DNA of 64,000 nt, taken from positions 18,265,945 through 18,329,944 of the forward strand of contig CP141132.1 in NCBI GenBank assembly GCA_035236585.1, given 5' to 3'. Both the position numbers and the translations under genes were made by a program. Each line of letters begins with the position of its first letter. The first letter of the stretch is position 1. This stretch comes from Warburgia ugandensis. Its lineage: Eukaryota > Streptophyta > Magnoliopsida > Canellales > Canellaceae. The notes below the pieces were generated by a model. It was given only the letters and a program-made list of their open reading frames with translations. It was not told the DNA's origin and searched no databases. This document shows positions 1 to 10,645 of this stretch, piece after piece.

Positions 1-1491
1 TCCTTTAAATTCTTTACTTGTTTGCTTTCACTTTGTTGCTTGTTTATCTTATTTTCCATTTTGTTTTCATTCCCATCTTGCTTTCATTCTAATGCAATCC
101 TCTCCCTTGGTTCGTATGCATGGCCCTTGCTGAATAGTATTAAATTGAGATTGAAGTCAAGATATCTTGTTTATGTGTTTGTGAATGATGTGCACCTTGC
201 TTGTAACTCTTTACATTCAATTAATGAGATTTGATTCCATGCACACTTGTCTTTCCATGTTTCCAATGCGTTCTCCCTTTAATGCTTGTTTTGATTTGTT
301 TTGGTTGAATGTTTAGTTTAGTTGTTCTTCACTTGTGTATAAGTCATGCTCGATTTCACTAATCATTCTTAAGTTTAGCTCCATTTAATGAGTATCTAAT
401 TTTATATAAAAAAAAGTACCCAATTAGTAGTCCATGTGTTGTAAATTATAGGAATTATTCTAGGATTTTTCTAAAAATTCATAACACATTCTTTTCTTAC
501 CTAATAATTCAAAAGTTTGATATTTTGTAGGTTCAAGAGCTAATCCAAAGTAAGTATATAAATAATCATAATTTTTTAAAATTTAATTAGGGTTTTTAAT
601 CTTTTGTAGGTATCAAGAAAATAGTCCAACATCTAAGATCAACTAAGATGATAATTGAGAATCAAGATCAAATTAGAGGGCCCTGGCCTATTTTTAGAAT
701 TTTTAAGCTTAAGTAAGGGTCAAGATAATCTTATGGCAAGCAATTGGAAGGGTTTAAGTGACTAGCTTTGGATCCATGCAACTCCACCACCTTTGCAAGA
801 GAATTTAAGCCATGCAAGTGGCCTAAGCCATCAAGGAAAATCTAGGAGAAACAAAGCAAGCCAAGCTATTGAAGTAAAAGATGTGAGCCATATAAACCAT
901 GCCACATGGAGCCACACGATTGGAGGAGAATTTTAAGCACTTATTCATTAGAAAAAATTGTGAATTTCAAGTGGATTAGTAATAAGGAAAGTTGAATTGT
1001 CAACATGTAAGATATGCATGCCAAGGTCGACCAATAGGAGAAGAGTCCTTGAAATCTATCTTTCTTTCTCTTTCTTTCTTTCTTCCCTCTTTATCTCTCC
1101 ATCCTTCCTTATCTTTTCCTTTCTTTCCTCTCTCTTTCATACCCTTCCACATGAAATATCTTTTAAGGATGGGAGTTTCACACCAATTCCCATAAAAAGT
1201 GGTGCCTCCCCCCCTTGGTTGTTCTAGGGTTTCATATTCCCACTTCTTTCCACTCACCTTCTAATTCCATGTCCTATCTTTCGCAATCTCTATCCTAAGT
1301 TCCCTTCCCCATTAGGACTCTTTAGAAAGTTGAGAACACTATAAAACACCCTAAGCTTTCTACGCATAAACCAAAGGAGTTCCACACCCCCTTTAGGGGT
1401 GGTCCTCCATGCAATATTCCTTCTCTCCTCTTTTAAGCCTTCAACGCATTCTACATGTTTGATGCAGCCATCCACTCCTCCTTTTGGGTAT
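1..1491 (+). other. LTR-derived flank, probably 5' LTR of element B
   Basis: AT-rich sequence passes into a T/C-rich block (about 1055-1490), the same layout as the Athila-type LTRs elsewhere in the window: AT-rich U3, then a long pyrimidine-rich transcribed part. It ends exactly at the CTTTC target site of element A and presumably continued into 10374. Positions 1-380 loosely resemble 10374-10640 and 12836-13500, so two LTR-like units may touch here. The short ORFs over the pyrimidine block are low complexity and not considered genes. The left boundary is outside the window or unrecognisable. Confidence 0.4.
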
Positions 1492-1496
1492 CTTTC
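1492..1496. repeat. Target site duplication of element A (left)
   Basis: CTTTC lies directly before the TG of the 5' LTR at 1497 and is repeated exactly after the CA of the 3' LTR at 10369-10373. A 5-bp duplication is the normal footprint of Ty3/gypsy integrase. Confidence 0.9.
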
Positions 1497-4400
1497 TGTA
1501 ATATCCTCAATTTTTAATCCTAAATTAGTAACAAATTAAAAAATTTAAATTAAAAAAATTTATGCATAAAAATTGGTTTTGAAAACACAAAAACTAGAAA
1601 GTACGGGTCGATAGAATTCGAACGACATAAAGAATGCAAAAAACGGAGTTCATATAAGGAAGATAAGTGTGTTTTAAGTTTAAGGGCAATTTGATAAATA
1701 GGCTCGGAGGACCCAAATCAGAGGGGGTCATTTTGATAACGACACCCCCCCTTCTACCCCCTCCATCTCCTATGCCGATGACACTAGAGGAGAAGGTTGG
1801 TGACTGACGTTAAAAACCTCCCTTCCTCCTTCCATCGTGAGCTCTCTCTCCCTAAGACTTTTTTTCCCTCTCCTCATCTTCTCCATCGCATTCCTATCCA
1901 CCGACTTTACCCTCTACTATCTTGATTTTTTGGCAACTAGGGCTTTGGCAAATCCTTGCTGGGAAGCCCCTTTTTTTCCTAGCATCGGCTGAAATCGAAC
2001 CTTTTCCATCATTTTTCTTTCCTCTTTCTCCTCTTCGGATTTTCCTTGCTCTTTATCTCTATCAGCCAGAGGCATTGATAGGGATAGCACGGTGAAAACC
2101 ATCAGTGACCTAGATCCAAAGCCCCACCGACAGAGCTAGGTAACGCCTTCCCCCTCTTTTCATTCTATTCCTTTTTTTAGCATTCTGTTCTTAGATCTAG
2201 GCCAGGTCAGTTCTCACCAGCCAGCTAATCACTGGTGAAAATAGATTTATTGGATCTGTTGAGATTTGGGGCATTGATTGGAGGTGGGGTTGATCAAACA
2301 GTCTAGATTGGATTGTCTCAATCTTGCCAGTCTGAACTACGCCCGAGATGTGTTCTTGAAAGCATCTCTGGGATGCGCGATCTTAACTGTCTAATGTGCG
2401 TGCACTGTATGTGTGGGGTGGTCAAGTTCGACCAAGACACAAATGTGTCTTGGGAACAGTGATGTGAATGTCCTGTTAAGATCCAAAAATTGAATCTGGA
2501 TAGTTCAATTGACCAAAAACACAAAAATTTCAATTAAGAAGGCTATATAAGCCCAATTAATGATCCGAAACATCCGTTAGAATTGTATCGATGACGCTGA
2601 CCTAAAAATGTAATAAAATTTATGATCAGAAACTAAATATAGACTAAATTAAACCAAAAACCATGAAAATTAAATGAATATGTCAAATCAAGGATGATTA
2701 GGCCATAGAACTTGAACAACTTGACCATCTAATGGAAGAACTAAGGGTTTTAAGTACCAGGTTATGTGTCTTCACCATAGAAATTGATCTAGACCATTGA
2801 TCTAACCAAGAACTTGGAAAATTGTTGATCTAAGGATGATTTGGCAGTCAGATCAAGGTATAAACATTATATACACACAAAAGGAACAAATGAATATGAG
2901 ATAGGACTAATTTATAACAAGTAAAGTTGGGATTAAGGACCAAATCATTAATAGAGATCTTAGAGAACGATCCAATAGTTGGATCGCCATGGATTCCATT
3001 ATGATAAAATAAATAACACAAAATAGTACTGTGGTACTGATAAGTACATCTAAGTGTGCTAGCTAAGAGGATTACAAGCTTGAATTGGGTAATCTCACTT
3101 TGAGGTATGTGACGACATTTAATGTTATGTTTTGATTTCTAAAACCTTGCATTATCATAGTATCATGGTTGATTGTGATTCATTTGCACTTGTTTATTTA
3201 GTATGTGATTTTGTGAAACTCAAAGTTTTATGCCATGATTGATATTTGATTTCAATAATGTATTGAATGGGTTTATGATCGATTGTTTAATGAGATTAAT
3301 AGTGCTTATCTTATATATGATTAGTAATTATCTTTCTTTATTGCACCACTAAAACTGATGGGTTTTCATAAAGATCATAAGGATGACAGTGGAGGCATGG
3401 TGGCTAGTCCTTTGAGAGGCTAGCCTTGGGATGAGGGGTGTACCTTAGGGATTGTGAGCCATGAGTGCTCCTTGTTTTACGTGATATGAGATTTACGTGT
3501 TTTATGATTTATGATAAGTGCTCTCACCCGGTGGATGTCATGCTAGGAGGGAGTAGGGCCAGTCACCCACCCTCTAAAATTTGGGATGTGATTGTGATGT
3601 GCTAGACACCTGCCACAGATAGCTTTCGGTAGGGGTTTGGTAACATGGATAGTCCACACTACCGGTCCCGACCTTTCCATGGGGACGGATGTTAAGTCTC
3701 CCGTAATGGTGTTAATGGGGAGCAGTGGTGGTTGAGACCCTGGGGGGTTGCCACTGTGGCATGACGATCCCTGGGTGTGTCAACACTCAGAGGTTTGATA
3801 TGAGTACTCATGATCTATGATATGAGTGTATGGGACACTCGTGGGACCCACATACCTTGGGGTGCCCTATTGTTATTGCATGCTCATTTATATTAGATCA
3901 TATGATGTTGTAAATCCATGAGATGCATGTTTTATTATATATTATGTTTTAAGATTTTATTGGCATTGTTTATAATAATTATATTTTCATGGATAATCTA
4001 TCTATTCATTATATCATCACTGTTATTCGATTTTGTTCGATTGTTATTACATTACATGCCTATGTACCTACACAAGAAATAGCTTGCTAAGGCATTGCTT
4101 TGTTTTGAAATGCCTTAGATCACGAGCGTGATAGAGGGAAGGGTAAGACCAGAGAGAGACAGTGATAGCAGTGGGGATCACTTTGATTTGACTGATAGAC
4201 AACTCAACGCGACTTATTAGAAGGACTACAAATTGAACTTACTTTATGGACTGTATACTTTCATTATATGTATTTGATTCTGACAGTTATACATATGATG
4301 GACATTGCTTTAAGTATAGTAGAATGTTATGATGGATATACCCTGGGCTACATTATTATGTTTTTGGATAATTATTGTTTTGAAAATAAAGGCACGGATG

Positions 4401-4611
4401 ATTTTGATGTTGGATTTGATGTGTATTGTCTTAAATGTATTACTGCGTATTTATATTTTAAATTATGGTCGTGATGTTTTGGAAAAAGGAGATAACACCT
4501 AGAGGCTTTTCAATAAATGTTATAATAAAATAATTAATAGAATCTTTTTATTATGGGATCCCAACTATTATTATTAATAAAAAAAATGTTATAAAAACCT
4601 GAGGTGTTATA
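1497..4611 (+). repeat. 5' LTR of element A (long, 3.1 kb)
   Basis: Starts TGTAATATCC and ends GGTGTTATA. The terminal CA is mutated to TA; the 3' LTR still has GTTACA. The first roughly 890 bp and the last 260 bp align with the 3' LTR at 9218-10368; the middle (about 2385-4350) is missing there. A block near 3600-3730 matches, in reverse, the solo LTR around 18250-18370, which shows that the two are one family. No protein-coding content is credible. Confidence 0.92.
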
Positions 4612-4613
4612 GT

Positions 4614-4625
4614 TGGTTTCAGAGT
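4614..4625 (+). other. Primer binding site of element A (tRNA-iMet type)
   Basis: TGGTTTCAGAGT lies two bases after the 5' LTR. The usual plant site complementary to initiator-Met tRNA is TGGTATCAGAGC, so this copy has two changes. Confidence 0.85.
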
Positions 4626-4744
4626 CCAGTCTATTCCATCATAATACTTACAAAGGTCCACTTATATGTAGATGATAGTCCATGAATTGTAGTTAAAGAA
4701 TAACTATGAGAGTAACTTACACTTAGTGATATTTGAATCATTGA

Positions 4745-5940
4745 AAGACGGCTCCTTGAAGAAGGACAAGGTCTACCCCTGCTACGCAAGTAGCCCCACC
4801 TACTGAGTCCTCTAATCAAGGGGATCATGATATTCAGTTTGTGAATAGAGTGATGCTAGGGTTGATAACCCTCATACAGCAGCAGATTAGGACTGCGGTT
4901 CAGGTTGTGAACCCTAACCCTAGGACACCACCTCTAGTGGCACCAGTGGATTTGTCTGTTCATTCTACCCACCAAGTATAGGCACCACCAGAACCAAAGG
5001 CCACTAAGGGTGATGCTACGATTGATTCTAAGAAGACAGATAAACTAGTAGAATGATTCCAAAAGATGGTGCCACTCTTCTATGGTGACGGTGATACTAA
5101 GGAGGTTGTATGATGGTTATTTAAGGTAGAGAGGATATTTGATGTTATGAAGATTTCACCAGAGGATCAAGTTTGGGTAGCTACCTACCTACTGAAGGGT
5201 GAGGTAGGTAGACTTTTACACTTGCACAACTAGATCCTACAGAGATGATGACATGGGAGGCCTTTAAGTAGGCTTTTGATGCTTAGTACTTTCCACCTCA
5301 TGCATTACAATCACTGAAGGAGGAGTTTACCAACCTAGAGCAGAGAGACATGACTGTTCAGCAGTACTTGAACCGATTTACCTGATTAAGGAGGTTTGCT
5401 CCTGACACGCTTGCCTTAGATAAGTAGGCAACGGACAAATTCATGGATGGGCTGACACCTTGGCTAAGAGATCAAGTGATTACTTCATGACCCACTACTA
5501 TGCGAGATGCAGTTGACATGGCCTCTATGCTGGAGAAGAATTCTCATAGGACTAGAGGGAGCACGTACCAACCCACTAAGGGCAAGAGACCTTTTAGTGC
5601 TATGCAGGCACGTAGAGCACTAGGTTACCAACCACAGTCCAAGCTTAAGAGAGACAGAGAGAAGAAGAGATGTGATAGGTGCAAGGGTTGGCACCCTATG
5701 CAAGGGTGTAATAGATTCAACAGGCCATAGCATCAGAGGCAGCCCCAACAATAGCTCTAGCTCCAGCCACCTATCTAGAGATAGCCATACAGATGCTTTA
5801 ACTGTGGAGAAGTGGGACATTTCATTAAAGACTGTCCTAAGGGACAGAGGGAGAAGCAGACCGAGATGGGTGCAGAGACAGCTATCACAACAAGGAAGGC
5901 ATAGGCATTGCACCAGGTCGTCAAAGGTACTCTTCTAGTC
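4745..5940 (+). pseudogene. gag: Element A gag (capsid/nucleocapsid), broken
   Basis: Gag packages the element RNA. The reading frame begins near 4745 where an AAG stands in place of the expected ATG, followed by an Arg-rich start (RRRTRS, with one CGA to TGA stop). Capsid-like text follows (FKxAFDAxYFPP, EEFTNLEQRDMTVQQYL, FMDGL), where x is a stop. A CCHC zinc knuckle CFNCGEVGHFIKDC is encoded at 5794-5835, and an earlier Cys-rich segment, CDRCKGWHPMQGC, lies just upstream. At least one frameshift lies between 4745 and 5500, with more than ten in-frame stops, mostly TAG where Gln is expected. Not functional. Confidence 0.85.
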
Positions 5941-6267
5941 TCAGACCGACATGTCAGGGCCCTCTTTGACACAGGGTCCACTCATTCTTTTATTTCATCC
6001 ATTTTTGCATCTTGCCTTGATGTATGCGTGCATAAATTAGCATTTGGGTTGGATATTATGATACCCATGGGAGAGACAGTACAGACTACTGAGTATCTCC
6101 AAGAGATACTCGTGGAGATATCAGGTGTGAGGATGGACTCAAACTTCATTTTATTAGATATGGTTGATTATGATGTTATAATTGGGATGGATTGGTTAGC
6201 TAACTACTGGGCTACCATAGACTGCCAAAATAAGCGGGTCATTTTTCATGTACCTAGGCAACCATAA
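5908..6267 (+). pseudogene. pol: Element A aspartic protease domain
   Basis: Retropepsin that would cut the Gag-Pol polyprotein. The catalytic motif FDTGSTHSFIS is encoded from about 5965 and is intact. The second conserved segment, DVIIGMDWL, lies near 6175. This 119-codon stretch is open and in the same frame as the zinc knuckle, as expected for a Gag-Pol fusion. It ends at a TAA at 6265, after which a frameshift separates it from the RT. The neighbouring gag and RT frames are broken. Confidence 0.85.
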
Positions 6268-6429
6268 ATGTTGTTTTAGGGCAGAAGAAGTCTGGCAAGT
6301 ACATGCATCATATCTGCTATGAAAGTGACATGATTTTATTCCCAAGGGTGCAGAGCATTTCTCGCATATGTGACCGTTGAGGATAGGAGGCAGTTGTAGA
6401 TTGACGATATTGATGTTGTTTGTGAGTTG

Positions 6430-7330
6430 CAGATGTTTTCCCTGAGGACTTGCCAGGATTGCTACCTAGTAGAGAGATTGATTTTACCATTCACTTGGTG
6501 CCAAGTACATTGCCTACCTCTAAGGCACCATATAGAATGACCCCAACAGAGTTGAGAGAGCTTAAAGTACAGTTGCATGAGTTATTAGATAAGGGCTTCA
6601 TCAAGCCAAGAAAATCACGATGGAGAGCACCAGTCTTTTTTGTGAGGAAAAAGGACGAATCACTAAGACTATGCATCGACTATCGGTTGCCAAATAGTGT
6701 CACTATAAAGAATTGATACCCTTTGCCACACATAGATGATTTATTTGATCAACTCCAATTAGCACAAGTATTCTCCAAGATAGACCTGAGATCAGGATAT
6801 CATCAGTTGAGAGTTAGAGAATTAGACATCTCAAAGACTACTTTTAGGAGTCACTATGGCCACTATGAGTTTTTAATGATGCCGTTTGGATTGACCAACG
6901 CACCTGCAGTATTCATGGACTTAATGAATCATGTCTTTTGAGCTTACTTGGATAAGTTCGTGATTGTCTTTGTTGATGACATTTTAATTTACTCGCTTAG
7001 TCATGAGGCACACTGGGAGCATCTCCACATGGTATTGGACACACTTTGTTGACATCGGTTGTTTGCCAAGTTCAGTAAGTGTGATTTTTGGTTATATTAG
7101 GTGCAGTTCTTAGGCCACGTGGTATCTAAGGAGGGAGTGGCCGTAGACCCGGCGAACGTTGAAGCAATGCTACATTGAGAGAGGCCTAAGACAGTGACAG
7201 AGATACTCAGTTTTCTTGGTTTGGCAGGATATTATCGTTGGTTCATTGAGGGATTCTCAAAGATTGCATTACCTTTAATTACCCTAACGTAGAAAGACAC
7301 TCAGTTTGTTTGGACCTATGCATGTGAGGA
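6430..7330 (+). pseudogene. pol: Element A reverse transcriptase domain
   Basis: Ty3/gypsy reverse transcriptase. Recognisable segments in order: LPPxREIDF-like start, [76 protein letters not shown], and the catalytic FVDDILIYS box near 6970-6996. FLGHVVS and the connection to RNase H follow. In-frame stops occur at KNxYPLP (6715), HVFxAYLD (6939), LCxHRLF (7048), LYxVQFLGH (7098) and LHxERPK (7177). Several are TGA where Arg or Trp is expected. The catalytic box survives, but the chain could not be made. Confidence 0.88.
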
Positions 7331-7810
7331 GAGCTTCCAGGAGTTCAAGAGGAGACTTACTACTGCCCCAATGTTGACATTACCATTAGGGCGGTTATGT
7401 AGTTTGTTGAGTAGTGTTGATGCAGCATGGAAAGGTAATTGCCTATGCATCGAGGTAGCTTAAGACACATGAGGTAAATTACCCAACACATGATTTGGAG
7501 TTGGTATCAGTGGTATTTGCACTGAAGTCCTGGAGACATTATCTATATGGCGAGAAGTTTAAGGTATTCACTAATTATAAGAGCCTCAAGTACTTCTTTA
7601 CTCAGAGTGATTTGAACATGAGGTGGTGTAGATGGATGGAATATCTCAAGGACTTCAACTTTACCATACAATACCACCCAAGGAAGGCTAACATCATCGC
7701 ATATGCCTTAAGTAGGAAGTCTAGAGTAATGATTGCCAATTTGTCGACTCGGTCAAAGTTCTTTGACAAGATTTTAGAGGCACAAGGTAAAGTTAAAGAG
7801 ACATAGGATC
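7331..7810 (+). pseudogene. pol: Element A RNase H domain
   Basis: Ty3-type RNase H, which degrades RNA in RNA:DNA hybrids. Recognisable text includes VIAYASR followed by a stop then [31 protein letters not shown], and [17 protein letters not shown]. The expected TDH motif reads TNYKSLKYF (7570-7596), so the third catalytic Asp is Asn. The first Asp region is disturbed by a frame change near 7400. Inactive. Confidence 0.83.
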
Positions 7811-7849
7811 TGGCAGATATGGTAGATTTTATGAGAGGACTGGATGGAG

Positions 7850-9190
7850 GAGTCAGATTCAAGGGTAGGTTGGTGGTACCGGCAGATGATGATTTGAAAC
7901 GTGAGTTACTACAGGAGGCACACCAGTCCTAGTATACGATCCATCCTGGAGGTACAAAGAAGTATCAAGACCTCAGGAGACATTTTGGTGGAACGGAATG
8001 AAGAAGGATGTTGGAGAGTGTGTAGCACGGTATTTGACCTGTCAGCAGGTTAAGGTAGAGAGCATCAGCGACCATCAGGGCTACTTCAGATGTTGGATCT
8101 CCCTGAGTGGAAGTGGGATCATATTACCATGGATTTCATTGTGGGCCTTCCAAGAACTGTTAGCGGACATGACATGATATGGGTCATTGTGGACAGATTG
8201 ACCAAGTCTGCTCATTTCCTACCTATCAGGCAAAATTTGACGATGGACAATTTAGCAAGATTGGATGTCAAGGAGAATGTAAGCCTACATGGAGTTCCCT
8301 TGACTATTATATCTGATCGAGACACTTGATTTACCTCAAAATAATGGAAGAGTGTGCAAGAGGCTTTAAGATTGAGGCTGAAATTCAGCACAGCATTCCA
8401 CCCTCAGGCAGATGGTCAGACTGAGAGGACCATCCAGACGATTGAAGATATACTACGGGCTTGTGTTATGGATTGGAAGGGTAGCTAGGAAGATCATTTA
8501 CCATTGGTAGAATTTGCTTATAATAACAGCTATCACGCAAGTAATGGCATGCTCCATACGAGGCACTTTATGGCAGGCCTTGTTGGTCACCCTTATGTTG
8601 GAGTGATGTAGGAGAGAGATGCATAGTGAAGTTTGAGTTGGTGGAAGAGTGTGCAGAGAAAGTTTGACTTATTCGAAAGAGATTGTTGATAGCTCACAGC
8701 CATCAGAAGAGTAATGCTAACAAGAGGTGAAAAGACCTAGAGTTCTCCAAAGATGAACATGTATTCTTAAAGGTTTCTCCTATGAAAGGAGTGATAAGGT
8801 TTAAGAATAAAGGAAAACTTAGCCCCAGGTACATTAGGCCTTTTGAGATATTACACAGAGGTGGGTTAGTAGCATACCAGCTAGCCTTTCCACCATAGTT
8901 GGCAAATGTACACAACATCTTTCATGTATCTATGCTGAGGAAGTACGTGCCAGATCCATCACATGTGTTGGAGCAGATCCCAGGAGAGTTACAGCCTGAT
9001 ATGACATTTGAAGAGAGACCTATGCGTATACTGGATACGAAAGCTAAGGAGTTGAGGACTAAAACTATTTCATTAGTCAAAGTCCTTTGGCAGCATCATT
9101 CACTATAAGAGGCCACATGGGAGACAGAAAAGGAGATGATGAGGATCTACTCAGAGTTATTTACATAGAGGTATGTACCGAAATTTTGAG
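7850..9190 (+). pseudogene. pol: Element A integrase with C-terminal chromodomain
   Basis: DDE integrase. The zinc-binding part survives as HPGGTKKYQDLRRHFWW and CVARYLTCQQ. The catalytic residues are all visible: TMDFIVGLP (about 8128), IISDRDT (about 8310) and ADGQTERTIQ (about 8410). A chromodomain-like tail at about 8995-9165 reads TFEERPMRILDTKAKELR, then VKVLWQHHSL, a stop, and EATWETEKEM. Chromodomains of this class are thought to guide insertion to heterochromatin. Stops include TAG in GSxEDHLPLVEF where Trp is expected, and there are several frame changes. The gene runs to within 20 bp of the polypurine tract. Confidence 0.87.
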
Positions 9191-9204
9191 GATGAAATTT
9201 TTAT

Positions 9205-9217
9205 AAGGTGGGAAGGA
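9205..9217 (+). other. Polypurine tract of element A
   Basis: AAGGTGGGAAGGA directly precedes the TG of the 3' LTR and would prime plus-strand DNA synthesis. Confidence 0.85.
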
Positions 9218-10368
9218 TGTAATATCTTCAATTTTTAATCCTAAATTAATAATAAATTTAAAAAATTCAGTCATTGAAATTGGTTTTGAAAACACAAAAA
9301 CTATAAAGTACGCATCGATAGAATTCAAACAACATAAAGAATGCCAAAAACGGAGTTCATATGAGGAAGATACGTGCGTTTTAAGTTTAAGGGCAATTTG
9401 GTCAATAGGTTAGGAGGACCCAAATCAGAGGGGGTCATTTTGATAACGATACCCCCCCTTCTACCCCCTCTGTCTCCAATGCCGATGCCACCGGAGGAGA
9501 AGGTCAGTGATTGACATTAAAAACCTCCCTTCCTCCTCCCATCGCAAGCTCTCTCTCCCTCAGACTTTTTTTTTCCCTCTCCTCATCTTCTCTATTGAAT
9601 TCCTATCCACTGGCTTTACACTCTGCTATCTCGATTTTTTGGCAACTAGGGTTTTGGCAAATCCTCACCGGGAAACCCCTTTTATTTTTGCCAGCATCGG
9701 TTGAAATCCCTCCTTTTCCATTGTTTTTCTTTCCTCTTTCTCCTCTTCAGATTTCCCTTGCCCTTTGCAATCTCCATCAACCAAAGGCATAAGCAGGGAT
9801 AGCATGGCAGAAACCATCGGTGACCTAGATCTCATGCCCCACTGACAAAGCTAGGTAACGCCTTCCCCCTCTTTTCATTCTAATCCTTTTTCTAGCATTT
9901 GGTTCTCAAATCCAGCCTAGGTTTGTTCTCACTGGCTGACTAATCACTGATGAAAATAGATCTGTAGGATCTATTGAGATATGGGGGCATTGATCGGAGG
10001 TGGGGTTGATTGGACTGCCTAGATTGGACTGTCTCGATCCTGCCAGTCCAATCTACACCAAAGACGCGTTCTGGAATGCATCTCTGGGATGTGCAATCTT
10101 GGCTGCCACATTATTATGTTTTTGGATAATTATTGTTTTGAAAATAAAGGCACCTATGATTTTGACGTTGGATTTGATGTGTGTATTGTCTTAAATGTAT
10201 TACTGCGTATTTATATTTTAAATTATGGTCGTGATGTTTGGAAAAAGGAGATAACACCAGAGGTTTTTCAATAAATGTTATAATAAAATAATTAATAGAA
10301 TCTTTTTATTTTGGAATCCCAATTATTATTATTATTAATAAAATGTTATAAAAACCCGAGGTGTTACA
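9218..10368 (+). repeat. 3' LTR of element A, internally deleted
   Basis: Starts TGTAATATCT and ends GGTGTTACA. It aligns with the 5' LTR over its first roughly 890 bp, then jumps at about 10107 from the sequence matching 2385 to that matching about 4350. The loss is just under 2 kb and the junction carries only about 3 bp of shared sequence. Both LTRs are flanked by CTTTC, so the deletion did not disturb the insertion ends. Confidence 0.92.
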
Positions 10369-10373
10369 CTTTC
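10369..10373. repeat. Target site duplication of element A (right)
   Basis: CTTTC, identical to 1492-1496. Confidence 0.9.
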
Positions 10374-10640
10374 TTTCTTGTTTGTAAGTTGTTTTAAGGT
10401 TAGTTCCATTGCTCTCAATTCCTTGCTTCTTCCTTTCTTCATAACTTTGTTTGCTTCTTAGATTATTGCATTCCTTTTCTTGCTTTAGTTCCTTGTTTTC
10501 CTTGCTTATTAGTCTCTAGTTCTAAGTTTTAGATCCTTTTATAGTGTGCATCTTGCTTGTTAGATTCCAATGTTTATGCACCTCTTTTTGTAAGAATTTC
10601 AATTCAATAAAGCTTATGGTTTGTGCACTTTTCCTTACTT
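10374..10640 (+). other. Segment of element B 5' LTR between two insertions
   Basis: T-rich sequence bounded by the TSD of element A on the left and the TSD of the solo LTR on the right. It contains an AATAAA at 10606-10611, a possible polyadenylation signal of the old LTR. No gene seen. Confidence 0.5.
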
Positions 10641-10645
10641 GTTTC

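Larger units (their letters stand above)
1497..10368 (+). mobile_element. Element A: complete Ty3/gypsy chromovirus, Tekay/Del type
   Basis: The element has every landmark in order: 5' LTR, tRNA-iMet-type primer site, gag with zinc knuckle, protease, reverse transcriptase, RNase H, integrase, C-terminal chromodomain, polypurine tract and 3' LTR, with a perfect 5-bp TSD. The chromodomain and domain order place it among plant chromoviruses, and the RT and chromodomain wording resembles Tekay/Del. The LTRs are very unequal (3115 bp against 1151 bp) because the 3' copy has lost about 2 kb inside. Stops and frameshifts throughout make it non-functional. It sits in an older Athila-like LTR (element B). 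Confidence 0.93.

Noticed and set aside
6430..9190. Integrated plant pararetrovirus (caulimovirid) for the RT regions
   Set aside because: Integrase, chromodomain, LTRs and TSDs are present and no movement protein is seen, so these are LTR retrotransposons.
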